A DNA stretch of 64,000 bases from CADEED01 sp964444835 (GTDB taxonomy: Bacteria > Pseudomonadota > Gammaproteobacteria > Steroidobacterales > Steroidobacteraceae), in contig CAYUIT010000006.1 of assembly GCA_964444835.1 (NCBI GenBank), positions 52,627 to 116,626 of the forward strand. The letters are read 5' to 3'. Below the pieces are notes generated by a model that had not been told where the DNA came from, ran no database searches, and saw nothing but the letters and a program-made list of their open reading frames with translations. A program made the position numbers and the translations under genes. This document shows positions 1-8,534 of this stretch, one piece after another. The stretch's first letter is position 1. The number at the start of each line of letters is the position of its first letter.

Positions 1-70
1 GCCATAGGCGGAGAGTGGATTTCGTGCCGATCGTCACGGCCTTCGCAAACGACCGCTCGAAGGCGACCTC

Positions 71-99
71 AAAAAAAGGGCCGGTCTCGCGACCGGCCC
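71..99 (-). terminator. Rho-independent terminator of katG
   Basis: Read on the minus strand, a 9-bp GC-rich stem (78-86 pairs with 91-99, loop 87-90) is followed at once by seven Ts (71-77). It lies 25 bases after the katG stop, so it most likely ends the katG transcript. The first 70 bases of the window hold no gene I can support. Confidence 0.88.
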
Positions 100-123
100 T
101 CGTTGCGCTAGGCTAACAATCGC

Positions 124-2349
124 TTAGCTACGATCGAAACGATCGAGGTTCATCACCTTGTTCCAGGCCTTGACGAAATCCCGCACGAAACGCTCTTCGC
201 CGCCTGCCGAGGCGTAGAACTCGGCCACGGCGCGCAGTTCCGCATTCGAGCCGAACATCAAGTCGACCGGCGTTGCCGTCCAGCGCAGCTTACCGCTCGC
301 ACGATCGACACCTTCGTACAGACCTTGGGTCGTGCTCGACTTCTGCCACTGCGTGGCCATGTCGAGCAGATTGACGAAGTAGTCGTTAGACAACACACCG
401 GGACGGCTTGTGAAGACACCGTGCGTGGCTTGACCCGCGTTTGCATTCAACGCCCGCATGCCACCTACGAGCACCGTCATCTCGGGCACGGTGAGCATCA
501 ATAGACTCGCGCGTTCCACCAACGCGGCCGGGGGGTTCAGCGACTCTCCAGCCGAGTAGTAGTTACGGAAGCCATCTGCCATCGGCTCGAGCACGGCGAA
601 CGAGGGGACGTCGGTCTGAGCCTGTGTCGCATCCGAACGGCCCGCGCGGAACGGCACTTCCACCGTATAGCCCGCAGCCTTGGCAGCTTGCTCGACCGCG
701 GCGTTACCACCGAGAACGATCAAGTCCGCTAACGACACCTTGCGGCCCGCTGCGCCCGAGCGATTAAACTCCTTCTGAATCGCCTCGAGTTGCGGCAACA
801 CTTTCGCGAGCACGGCCGGGTCGTTGACGGCCCAGTCCTTCTGCGGCGCAAGCCGGACGCGTGCGCCGTTCGCACCACCACGCATGTCGGAACCGCGGAA
901 CGAGGCTGCCGATGCCCACGCCGTACGGATGAGCTCGTTGCTCGGAATGCCGGACGCGAGGATCTTAGCCTTCAGTGCCGCTGCATCGGCCGCGTCGATC
1001 AGCGGATGGTCGACCGCTGGAACTGGGTCCTGCCAGGTCAACACTTCTTGCGGCACGTCGGTGCCGACATAGCGCGCACGGGGGCCCATGTCGCGGTGCG
1101 TGAGCTTGAACCACGCCTTCGCGAACGCTTTTTGGAACTCATCCGGATTCTTGCGGAAGCGCAACGCAATCTTGCGGTAGCTCGGATCGAACTTCAGCGA
1201 CAGATCCGTCGTGAACATGATCGGCGCATGGCGCTTGTTAGGATCGTGCGCGTCCGGGACGAGATTCGCAGCGGCACCGTCTTTCGGGATCCACTGGATC
1301 GCACCCGCTGGGCTGCGTGTTTGCACCCATTCGAAGCCGAACAGGTTGTCGAGGTACTGCGTCGTCCACGCGATCGGGTTGACGGACCAGGCACCCTCGA
1401 GACCGCTCGTCACTGTGTCAGCACCATGGCCAGTGCCACACTTGTTAGTCCAACCGAAGCCTTGCTTCTCGAGGCCCTCGGCAGCGGGTTCAGCGCCCGT
1501 GCACTTGGCCGGATCGTGCGCACCGTGCGCCTTGCCGAAGGTGTGGCCACCGGCGATCAGGGCGACGGTCTCCTCGTCGTTCATCGCCATGCGGCCGAAC
1601 GTCTCACGAATGTCGCGCGCGGCGAGTAGCGGATCAGGCTTGCCGTTCGGACCTTCGGGGTTCACGTAGATCAGGCCCATCTGCACGGCGGCGAGCGGCC
1701 TAGCGAGTTGTCGATCGCCACTGTAGCGCTCGTCAGCGAGCCACTTCTTCTCGGTGCCCCAGTTCACCATCTCGGCTTCCCAGTCGTCGGTTCGGCCTCC
1801 CGCGAAGCCGAAGGTCTCAAAGCCCATGTCTTCGAGTGCGACATTTCCGGCCAACACCATCAAGTCGGCCCATGACAGATTGACGCCATACTTTTGCTTC
1901 ACCGGCCACAGCAAGCGGCGCGCCTTGTCGAGGTTGCCGTTGTCAGGCCAGCTATTGAGGGGTTCGAAGCGCATCTGGCCACCCGCCGCACCGCCGCGAC
2001 CATCGGCCACGCGATATGTGCCGGCGCTGTGCCATGCCATTCGAATGAAGAACGGACCGTAGTGCCCGTAATCGGCAGGCCACCACGGCTGCGACGTCGT
2101 CAGGATCGTACGGATGTCGGCCTTTACAGCCTTCAAATCCAAGCTCGCAAACGCCTTGGCATAGTCGAAGTCCGCACCGAGCGGGTTCGAGGCCGGGTGA
2201 TGTTGCCGGAGCGGCGTGAGATCGATTTGCTCGGGCCACCAATGTTTGTTGTTAGTAGGCCGTGGATCGGCGGCGAGTGCCGTCGTAGCTTGACCCACGG
2301 CTAGCGTGAGCGCCGCAGCGGCCAAAATCGTCAGTAACTTCGTGTTCAT
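124..2349 (-). CDS. katG: Catalase-peroxidase, exported (KatG family)
   Basis: Haem enzyme that dismutates hydrogen peroxide and also oxidises organic donors. The 741-residue length and two-domain layout fit full-length KatG. The distal pair Trp106-His107 lies in AWHSAGTYR, the proximal His269 in GGHTFGKAHG, and Tyr228 with Met254 complete the Met-Tyr-Trp crosslink expected of the family. I chose the ATG at 2349 because GGGAGG sits at a good distance upstream; an in-frame ATG 27 bases further up lacks such a site. The start gives a short basic n-region, a hydrophobic core and a TALA/A cleavage site near residue 27, so the protein is predicted to be periplasmic, as in the KatP subgroup; most KatG proteins are cytoplasmic. 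It is single-gene, with its own terminator and an OxyR-like palindrome about 80-110 bases upstream. Family assignment is secure; export is inferred. Confidence 0.96.
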   Translation of the reverse strand: MNTKLLTILAAAALTLAVGQATTALAADPRPTNNKHWWPEQIDLTPLRQHHPASNPLGADFDYAKAFASLDLKAVKADIRTILTTSQPWWPADYGHYGPFFIRMAWHSAGTYRVADGRGGAAGGQMRFEPLNSWPDNGNLDKARRLLWPVKQKYGVNLSWADLMVLAGNVALEDMGFETFGFAGGRTDDWEAEMVNWGTEKKWLADERYSGDRQLARPLAAVQMGLIYVNPEGPNGKPDPLLAARDIRETFGRMAMNDEETVALIAGGHTFGKAHGAHDPAKCTGAEPAAEGLEKQGFGWTNKCGTGHGADTVTSGLEGAWSVNPIAWTTQYLDNLFGFEWVQTRSPAGAIQWIPKDGAAANLVPDAHDPNKRHAPIMFTTDLSLKFDPSYRKIALRFRKNPDEFQKAFAKAWFKLTHRDMGPRARYVGTDVPQEVLTWQDPVPAVDHPLIDAADAAALKAKILASGIPSNELIRTAWASAASFRGSDMRGGANGARVRLAPQKDWAVNDPAVLAKVLPQLEAIQKEFNRSGAAGRKVSLADLIVLGGNAAVEQAAKAAGYTVEVPFRAGRSDATQAQTDVPSFAVLEPMADGFRNYYSAGESLNPPAALVERASLLMLTVPEMTVLVGGMRALNANAGQATHGVFTSRPGVLSNDYFVNLLDMATQWQKSSTTQGLYEGVDRASGKLRWTATPVDLMFGSNAELRAVAEFYASAGGEERFVRDFVKAWNKVMNLDRFDRS

Positions 2350-2424
2350 CGCAATTGCCTCCCTCAGGGCGTGCAAAAGATTGGACGCGCCGATGCTAAG
2401 CCGCGGCCGCGAGGGACATAATCA

Positions 2425-2457
2425 ATAGATACGATCGATTCGATAGATGATATCTAT
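2425..2457 (-). promoter_or_regulatory. OxyR-like operator upstream of katG
   Basis: 2443-2457 reads ATAGATGATATCTAT, a full match to the OxyR half-operator pattern ATAGnTnnnAnCTAT. A second copy at 2425-2439 (ATAGATACGATCGAT) differs by one base. The two are offset by 18 bp, not the canonical 22, so binding as a standard OxyR tetramer site is not certain. The right copy sits within an 8-bp inverted repeat (2441-2448 / 2452-2459) and overlaps the stop of the preceding lipoprotein gene. Its place ahead of a catalase gene supports peroxide control. No oxyR gene is in the window. Confidence 0.6.
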
Positions 2458-3149
2458 CGGCTGGAAGGCAGCTCGTCCGCCTGCACGTCGCCGCGCAGCA
2501 GGCGCGCCAGATACTGCGGCGCGATCAAGTGGCAGTAGCGCGTGCCTTTGAAGCGCGCGGGAGCTTGCGCGAGCGCCGGGTCGAGCCAATCGTTGCGCAT
2601 CGATCGCGTGCGGATGTGCAACGTGCCGGCAGCGTCGACCGCCGTGAGCGGAAATGGTGCTAGCCACACGGAGCCGTCGGTCGTGCGCTCTTCCGGGTCG
2701 TAAACGATCTGGGTGCCACGGTTGAATTGGAGACGCCGCCGCTCCGCGCGAGTCATTGATTTCAATACCCGGTCGACTGTTGCTCGATTGATATCGGCAC
2801 ACAGGCCTTCGCCGCGCGTCGATTCTGGTCCGTATTCCGTCGCGAGGTGATCGGACGTTTTCATCTTGCACGAGATGATCTTGGGTTGCGTCCGGGCTTC
2901 GTCTTCGTACGCGATGAATTGCTCGGTACGCAGCGGGCGTGCCGATGGCTTACTGCTCGCGAACGCGGGTTTCTCGAGATGCAGGACATTTTCCGACCGC
3001 AACGAGGTCCCGGAAATGATCTGCTGCGCCTCGGTGCAGAAATCGCCGAGCTCGAAAGTGCTGGGCGTCGGCGGTGTTGTGGTGCATGCCGTCGCGAAGG
3101 TTGTTAGTGCTGCGACCACAAGTAGTGTGCGCATCCGATTGATCATCAT
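2454..3149 (-). CDS. Predicted lipoprotein of unknown function
   Basis: Protein of 231 residues opening with MMINRMRTLLVVAALTTFAT and then AC-TTTP, a typical signal peptide with a lipobox ending in Cys near residue 22. After processing it should be an envelope lipoprotein. The mature part has several Cys and no domain I recognise. I chose the ATG at 3149 because it overlaps the stop of the upstream DUF1838 gene as ATGA, which implies translational coupling; the longer open frame starting near 3470 lies inside that gene. It is the last gene of a four-gene minus-strand operon. Nothing here fixes a function. Confidence 0.75.
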   Translation of the reverse strand: MMINRMRTLLVVAALTTFATACTTTPPTPSTFELGDFCTEAQQIISGTSLRSENVLHLEKPAFASSKPSARPLRTEQFIAYEDEARTQPKIISCKMKTSDHLATEYGPESTRGEGLCADINRATVDRVLKSMTRAERRRLQFNRGTQIVYDPEERTTDGSVWLAPFPLTAVDAAGTLHIRTRSMRNDWLDPALAQAPARFKGTRYCHLIAPQYLARLLRGDVQADELPSSR

Positions 3150-4255
3150 TCTGCGTACCCCTTGCGCCCGAGTCCGGTCGGCGGCCCGCGAAAGCCGGCC
3201 GGCCGCTTCTGCTTCGCTTGCCAAGCGTAGCCGGCCGTTTCCGGCGGCACGTCTTGCGCGAAGGCACCCCAGGTTTCGAGCCGCGAGTTTTGCCGACGCG
3301 GCTCCCAACCCGTGGGCAAGGTTAGGTACTCGGGTGCGTGTTTCTCGATATACGCGAGCACCTTTGGCGGTACTTCGGCCGTGCCAGGCAGTCCTTTGTG
3401 AGAATGCATCCGCCCGAACAGCGTGAGATTGCGGTGCTCGTGCTTGCCCATGCGCATCCACGGCCAGCACTCCGACATGCGCGAGAAGCCAGCACGCATG
3501 CGCGCAGTCGGTAGGTCGCGATTCTCCACCTCGGGCAGCGAGGCGTACATCATGAAATGCTCCGACGGCGTGATCTTGGCACCGGTCGAGTAGTTAGGCC
3601 AACCTTCCGGCGTGACCGGGTTCGTGTACTCGTGCGCGTAGTCCCACGAGAGCAGCAAATCCTCACCTACTCGGGTGAACGGCAGTTTGAACGGCGTGCG
3701 CCCATCGGGTTCGGGGAACACCGTGCCGTCATTCATGACAGTCGGTGCGTCCGCGGCGTTGCCGACGAAGAACTTGGGAATCTCGGTCGTCAGCGTGCCC
3801 GCGATCAAATTGTTATAGAAGTGATAGACCTCGCAACGCTCGCCGGTGAGCGGATTGTCCCAGTACTCCAGTACCTCGCCGGTGCGAATGTCTGTGAACA
3901 GACCCACCTCGCGCGACTTGATACGCAGCAAGCCTTGCGGATCGAACTGCGCTTGGCTCATGCCCGTGCCGGTGAAATTGAACACGGGTAGCAAGCGCTT
4001 ACCCGGGATGCGCATGTACATGAGCCCGTGAAAGCTGCCGATGATCGGCGCACCCAGTGAGCTCCAGATTTTGCCGAACGCATACAGATTGTCGACGGGG
4101 TTGGCGAAATCGAGCGGGGGATGGCGCCGGAGCGCTTTCGGTTTGGCGTTCGCGGCAACCACGTTTGCACCGACCGCGCCCGCCGCAATCCCGGTGAGCG
4201 CTCGAAGTGCCGCACGTCGCCCGAGGAGTGCATCGCGAAAGAAGAGTGATTGCAC
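3146..4255 (-). CDS. DUF1838 family protein, Tat-exported
   Basis: Protein of 369 residues. The N-terminus carries a twin-arginine signal (GRRAALRALTGIAAGAVGA, residues 12-30), so it should be folded in the cytoplasm and exported by Tat. The rest resembles the DUF1838 family: a conserved stretch on a metal- or cofactor-free beta-rich body with repeated WDNPLTGE-like and GKHEHRNLTLFG-like segments. The family has no established reaction. It sits between an alpha/beta hydrolase (24 bases upstream) and a lipoprotein that overlaps its stop, all on one transcript, so it probably acts in the periplasm in the same process as the hydrolases. Family call is from recall of sequence pattern. Confidence 0.8.
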   Translation of the reverse strand: MQSLFFRDALLGRRAALRALTGIAAGAVGANVVAANAKPKALRRHPPLDFANPVDNLYAFGKIWSSLGAPIIGSFHGLMYMRIPGKRLLPVFNFTGTGMSQAQFDPQGLLRIKSREVGLFTDIRTGEVLEYWDNPLTGERCEVYHFYNNLIAGTLTTEIPKFFVGNAADAPTVMNDGTVFPEPDGRTPFKLPFTRVGEDLLLSWDYAHEYTNPVTPEGWPNYSTGAKITPSEHFMMYASLPEVENRDLPTARMRAGFSRMSECWPWMRMGKHEHRNLTLFGRMHSHKGLPGTAEVPPKVLAYIEKHAPEYLTLPTGWEPRRQNSRLETWGAFAQDVPPETAGYAWQAKQKRPAGFRGPPTGLGRKGYAE

Positions 4256-4279
4256 GATGAAAACTCCCGCAGCTATCGG

Positions 4280-5230
4280 CTATGGCCTGCGCGCAAAGGT
4301 GGCAAGTTCCTGGTTGAAACGTTCGGTATCCTCGGCGAACAACGAGTGCCCGCTATCCGGGTATACGCTCACGCGCGCGCCGGATACTTTCGCTGCGAGT
4401 TCGCGCGCATCTTTCTCAGGTGTGCTGTTGTCTTTACCACCAACCATGACCAAGAGCGGCACATCGATCTTCGGGATCTGATCTTGGTTTGCGAAACTTC
4501 GCTGCCACATCCAGCGCGATACGTAGCCCGGCAACATCAATGAGATGCGGGCCGCGCGCGCGTAATACGCGTCGGGCATCGGCTTCGCCGTCAGGAAACG
4601 CGCAAACAACTCGGTGTAGGCGATCGTGTCCTCCAAATGCGGCGACAGCGACTTCTCACGCATCGGTGCCATCGTTGCAAGGAGTTCAGCCGAGGGTGGG
4701 GGTGGTGGAGGTGTTAGCCCGCCGTAGGCGCCTGTTAGTACGATGCCGCGCAAGCCAGCCGTGCCGTAGGCTCGCAGATAATCACCTACGACGAGCGTGC
4801 CATACGACCAGCCAACCACGACTGGATTCTTGGCGCCCGTCGCTTCGATGACAGCACGCAGATCGCCAGCCCAGTGCTGCGAGTTTTGGTAGGCCTCAGC
4901 CGCGAACGGCTTGCCGGAGTTGCCGTGCCCCCGTAAGTCGTAGGCGACGACGAAGAACTCGTCCGTGAGCGGTGCGCGCAGTTGATTCTCCCAACTGAGA
5001 TAGCTCTGACCGATGCCGTGCACGAAGACGATCGCGGGCTTCGCGGGATCACCACTCGTGACGACATTGAGGGGTACGTCGCCCGAGCCGCGCACCGAGT
5101 AGAACTTCCACGCTGCGGGTGCGGCCGTGCTCGCCGGCGTTGGCACCAGTGTGGCGGCTGCGGGCTCTGCCGCGAGCGCGGTGGTCGTTCCAGCCAAGCA
5201 GAGAAAAGTGGCCAGCAGCAAGTGTTTCAT
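4280..5230 (-). CDS. Alpha/beta hydrolase, secreted
   Basis: Protein of 316 residues with a Sec signal peptide (MKHLLLATFLCLAGTTTALA, cleavage near residue 21). The mature part is a classic alpha/beta hydrolase: HGIG oxyanion loop, DLRGHGNSGKP loop, nucleophile elbow GWSYG, an Asp in the VMVGGKDN strand and the catalytic His in SGHSLF. A proline run (six Pro) follows the LTGAYGGL strand at the cap. The start ATG overlaps the stop of the upstream hydrolase as ATGA. Substrate is unknown; esterases, lactonases and haloperoxidase-like hydrolases share this pattern. Confidence 0.88.
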   Translation of the reverse strand: MKHLLLATFLCLAGTTTALAAEPAAATLVPTPASTAAPAAWKFYSVRGSGDVPLNVVTSGDPAKPAIVFVHGIGQSYLSWENQLRAPLTDEFFVVAYDLRGHGNSGKPFAAEAYQNSQHWAGDLRAVIEATGAKNPVVVGWSYGTLVVGDYLRAYGTAGLRGIVLTGAYGGLTPPPPPPSAELLATMAPMREKSLSPHLEDTIAYTELFARFLTAKPMPDAYYARAARISLMLPGYVSRWMWQRSFANQDQIPKIDVPLLVMVGGKDNSTPEKDARELAAKVSGARVSVYPDSGHSLFAEDTERFNQELATFARRP

Positions 5231-6264
5231 GGAAGCGTCTCAGTGATGGGAGTAGAGAATCGGGCGAAGAACGCGGCCGCACGCGCGGCACTTTCTGCGC
5301 CGCACTCGAGTGGCATCAGGTGTCCGCATTTCGGAACGATGTCGAGCGATTTGTCGGGAGTGCCTAACAAGCGGAGTCCCTCTTGCGCCGTCTTGCTCGG
5401 CGGGAACTCGTGATCGTTCTCCGACCAGAGTAACAGTGTCGGCACTCGAATCGCGCGCAGATCATCCGGCGTACGTGCGAAGGGCGATCCTTTCGGTGGT
5501 GCCGCAGCTTGTGACGGCGGACTACGCGGCATGCGCGCAGCACGATTGTTCAAGTCCGTCCATTCGCGAGCTAGACGCGGCGGCATCTTGTCTGGATCGA
5601 AGTAGTTAGCTTCGAGGATCTCCGACCAAAAGAGCGTCGGTCGCCAGCCTTGGAACCACGGGCCGATCTTGATGAGCGCCTTGAGCGTCGCGGATTGATG
5701 ACTCGGATCGGGCGCGAACGGACCCGTCGCAATATTCGCCAGGATCAAGCCCTGCACGCGTTCTGGAAACTGTGCGGCGTACGCGGCGCCGGTGACGCCA
5801 GCACTCGAAGTGGCCACCAGAAAAAACTTCTCGACGCGCAGCTGCGTCAGCAACGCGTTCAACTCCGCAATCTCGCGCTCCGCATCGATGCCGGTGACGG
5901 CCGTGGTTCCCGACAGCCCCATTGGGGGCCTGTCGTAGCGGATCACGCGATACTGACCTCGCAATGCAGCAGCCCAGGCATCCCACTGGCGCAAGCTGGC
6001 GAACGATCCATGCAACAGCACGACAACCGGGCCCGCGCCTTCGTCGACAAAGTGAATCTGTTGGCCTGCAATCGTCGTGAACTGCGATTCGGGCAACGCG
6101 TAAAGCGTGAGCATGTCCACTTCAGACGGCGTGAGATGCCCATTTCGGGCCGCCCACACGTAGGCACCGAAGGCGAGCGCGAGCAGTGGCGGAACGACCA
6201 GCAGCCAGAGCCACGAAACACGGCCCCGTGAATATCGATAAAAGCGTTGCATCGATCTGATCAT
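5227..6264 (-). CDS. Alpha/beta hydrolase, membrane-anchored
   Basis: Protein of 345 residues. A single hydrophobic segment at about residues 17-38 (WLWLLVVPPLLALAFGAYVW) after basic residues suggests an N-terminal anchor with the enzyme in the periplasm. The fold shows LLHGSFAS, YDRPPMGLSG, an acid in WSENDHEF and a His in CGHLMPLE. The nucleophile elbow reads TSSAG, so the first Gly of GxSxG is replaced; Ser is kept. It is the first gene of the operon that runs leftward through a second hydrolase, the DUF1838 protein and the lipoprotein. It faces away from the flavoprotein gene at 6368. An alternative start at the internal Met (residue 5) is possible. Confidence 0.82.
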   Translation of the reverse strand: MIRSMQRFYRYSRGRVSWLWLLVVPPLLALAFGAYVWAARNGHLTPSEVDMLTLYALPESQFTTIAGQQIHFVDEGAGPVVVLLHGSFASLRQWDAWAAALRGQYRVIRYDRPPMGLSGTTAVTGIDAEREIAELNALLTQLRVEKFFLVATSSAGVTGAAYAAQFPERVQGLILANIATGPFAPDPSHQSATLKALIKIGPWFQGWRPTLFWSEILEANYFDPDKMPPRLAREWTDLNNRAARMPRSPPSQAAAPPKGSPFARTPDDLRAIRVPTLLLWSENDHEFPPSKTAQEGLRLLGTPDKSLDIVPKCGHLMPLECGAESAARAAAFFARFSTPITETLP

Positions 6265-6367
6265 AACGAGCGCTGCGTGGGCCCGGCTATGCGTGCGCTA
6301 TCCGACTGTCGGAGATTCCATCACGTGGGCACGGATCGCAAAATCGCTCCGCTATGATCCGTGCGAT

Positions 6368-7831
6368 ATGCGTACACCATCAAGACGAGAATTCTTGCAG
6401 ACGGCTGCGGCCGTGGTCGCCACCGCTACGCCGCTGAGTCGCGTCAAGGCCGCCGCGCGCACCGTTGACGTCGCCATCGTCGGCGGAGGGCTCGCGGGCC
6501 TCAACGCAGCGCTGATTCTCACGGAGATGGGCGCGAACGTCGTCGTTTTGGAGGCGGACACGCGCTCCGGGGGCCGCTGCCTCACGATGGATCGCTGGCA
6601 TCTCACGCCCGATCTGGGTGGCGCGCAGATTGGTAACGACTACGCCCGCGTGCTCGATATGGCCAAGCGCCTGGGTGTCGCGCTCGGGCCGGGCGCGCAC
6701 ATGAATGCGCCGTATTCGTTCGTCGTCAACGATACTTTGATCCCTGCGCGTGACTGGGCGGCATCGCCTTTGAATCGCACCGTGGGCGCAGAGCGAGAGA
6801 TCCCGCCCCATGCACTCGGCGGTTTCTTCGTCGAGGGACGCTCGCCGTTCGAGTCGTTAGACGCCTGGCTGAGCGATGCAGCCGCGCCGTATGACATCTC
6901 AGTCGCCGACTGGCTCACGAAGCAAGGCGCTTCGGAGGATGCCCGTCGCATCATCACGCAGTCGCAAGGACGACCGCTCGAGCAGTTGTCGTTGCTACGG
7001 ATGATGCAAGAGGCAACCCGCGGCAAGTTTTCGATTACGCATACCGATCCCGCGCTCCTCAAAGGGAAAGACATGTACGAGCGGGCTGCAGTGATGTCGC
7101 AGCATGTCGTCGGTGGAACATCGCGACTCACCGACGCAATGACCGCCGCGCTCGGTGAGCGTGTACAGTTCGGCAAGCGCGTGAAGTCGATCGACCTGCA
7201 GCGCAATCGCTGCACGCTGCGCTGTGCCGATGGCTCGCGTGTTCGTGCGCGCTTCGCAATAGCAGCCGTGCCGTTCAGCGTGCTACGCGAGATCGCCATT
7301 ACACCTGCGCTGCAAGGCGACCAAGCAGACGCAGTTGCACGCATGCCTTATGGCAACCAGAGTCAGATCTGGTTGCGGGCGCGCGATCGTTACTGGGAGA
7401 AAGATGGGATCGAAGCCTCGATGTGGACCGACGGCGCGTTCAATCTGATTCGCCAGCAGATCGAATCCGATGGGCACCGTGAACTCATCAGTGTGCTCGC
7501 GTTCAGTCAGAAGTCAGTCCGTGTCGATGCTATGCCGATCGAAGAGCGTGGCCGCTTCGCGATTGCGGAGATCGAACGCATTCGTCCCTCGACTCGAGGC
7601 CTACTCGAGTTCGTGGGCGCGCATTCGTGGCAGCAAGCGCCTTTCAGTCGCGGTTGCAGTTTCCAGATGGTGCCCGGCCGGGCGCTCGCGTGGGTTCGCA
7701 ACATGGGCAAACCCCATCGCAATCTGCATTTCGCCGGCGAGCATCTACGCCAACTCGAAGTGGGCATGGAAGCAGCCATGGAATCGGGCGAGCGCGCGGC
7801 TCGCGAAATTGCGGAGAAGCTCTCCGCCTAA
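6368..7831 (+). CDS. FAD-dependent amine oxidase family protein, Tat-exported
   Basis: Protein of 487 residues from the ATG at 6368, chosen because it yields a Tat signal (RREFLQTAAAVVATATPLS). The FAD-binding Rossmann motif VAIVGGGLAGLNAALILTE follows at about residue 36, with the ExxxRxGGR dinucleotide motif (EADTRSGGRC) and the C-terminal FAD motif HFAGEHL. The domain order fits flavin amine oxidases such as L-amino acid or monoamine oxidases, acting on the periplasmic side. It is divergent from the hydrolase/DUF1838 operon with about 100 bases between, so joint regulation is plausible. The substrate cannot be read from the sequence. Confidence 0.87.
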   Translation: MRTPSRREFLQTAAAVVATATPLSRVKAAARTVDVAIVGGGLAGLNAALILTEMGANVVVLEADTRSGGRCLTMDRWHLTPDLGGAQIGNDYARVLDMAKRLGVALGPGAHMNAPYSFVVNDTLIPARDWAASPLNRTVGAEREIPPHALGGFFVEGRSPFESLDAWLSDAAAPYDISVADWLTKQGASEDARRIITQSQGRPLEQLSLLRMMQEATRGKFSITHTDPALLKGKDMYERAAVMSQHVVGGTSRLTDAMTAALGERVQFGKRVKSIDLQRNRCTLRCADGSRVRARFAIAAVPFSVLREIAITPALQGDQADAVARMPYGNQSQIWLRARDRYWEKDGIEASMWTDGAFNLIRQQIESDGHRELISVLAFSQKSVRVDAMPIEERGRFAIAEIERIRPSTRGLLEFVGAHSWQQAPFSRGCSFQMVPGRALAWVRNMGKPHRNLHFAGEHLRQLEVGMEAAMESGERAAREIAEKLSA

Positions 7832-7844
7832 CAACCGCGCCGCC

Positions 7845-8450
7845 CTAGGGCCGGCGAAATGCTTTGCGTGCGCGCGCTACTTGCGCGCGAACCACGCACC
7901 CCTCGGCATGATCGTTGATCAAGCCCATCGCTTGCATGAACGAGTAGACCGTCGTGGGGCCAACGAATTTCCAGCCACGCTTCTTCAGATCTTTCGACAA
8001 TAGGATGGATGTGCTGGAGCTTGACTGCGTTTGCGGCTTGCCGAGCTTCTTGGCATCGGGCTCGTGACGCCAGAAGTATGCGGCGAGCGAGCCTTCCTGA
8101 TCGACTAGCTCCAACGCTCGTTGTGCATTGTTGATGACTGCTTCGATCTTGCCCCGATGACGAACGATGCCGTCGTCTGCGAGTAGGCGGGTTACATCGC
8201 GTTTGCCAAATCGGGCGACCGCCTGCAAATTGAATTGCGCGAAGCCGGCGCGAAAATTCTCGCGCTTGACGAGAATCGTGCGCCAACTGAGCCCGGACTG
8301 GAATCCCTCCAGGCTGAGCTTCTCGAACAGCCGCTGATCGTCGGCGACGGGGAAGCCCCATTCGGTGTCGTGGTAGCTGAGGAACTCCGGCGCAGCAGCG
8401 CACCAATGGCAGCGTGCCCGGCGATCTGGAAATGTCTTGCTGACTGGCAT
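7845..8450 (-). CDS. tag: DNA-3-methyladenine glycosylase I
   Basis: Protein of 201 residues, close to the usual Tag length. It removes 3-methyladenine from alkylated DNA in base-excision repair. Zinc ligands of the family are visible: Cys and His in the N-terminal CHWCAAAPEFLSYHDTEWG stretch and His and Cys in INDHAEGC near the C-terminus. The catalytic-pocket segments EGFQSGLSWRTIL and GWKFVGPTTVYSFMQA are well kept. It converges with the flavoprotein gene and faces away from the DUF1963 gene at 8535. No damage-response operator was recognised. Confidence 0.96.
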   Translation of the reverse strand: MPVSKTFPDRRARCHWCAAAPEFLSYHDTEWGFPVADDQRLFEKLSLEGFQSGLSWRTILVKRENFRAGFAQFNLQAVARFGKRDVTRLLADDGIVRHRGKIEAVINNAQRALELVDQEGSLAAYFWRHEPDAKKLGKPQTQSSSSTSILLSKDLKKRGWKFVGPTTVYSFMQAMGLINDHAEGCVVRAQVARARKAFRRP

Positions 8451-8534
8451 GATTGCTACGACTCCGGTACGAGGTCTGACGACCGCGCGTCACGGTGGCA
8501 TCATAGCGTGCATCGGTTCGAGCGAACTATTGCT

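Noticed and set aside
1..70. Tail of a gene entering from the left edge
   Set aside because: Open frames exist on both strands but are too short to assign and show no recognisable motif.
790..1629. Long plus-strand open frame opposite katG (279 codons)
   Set aside because: It is the antisense shadow of katG; composition is Arg-rich without any family motif, while the minus frame is a textbook KatG.
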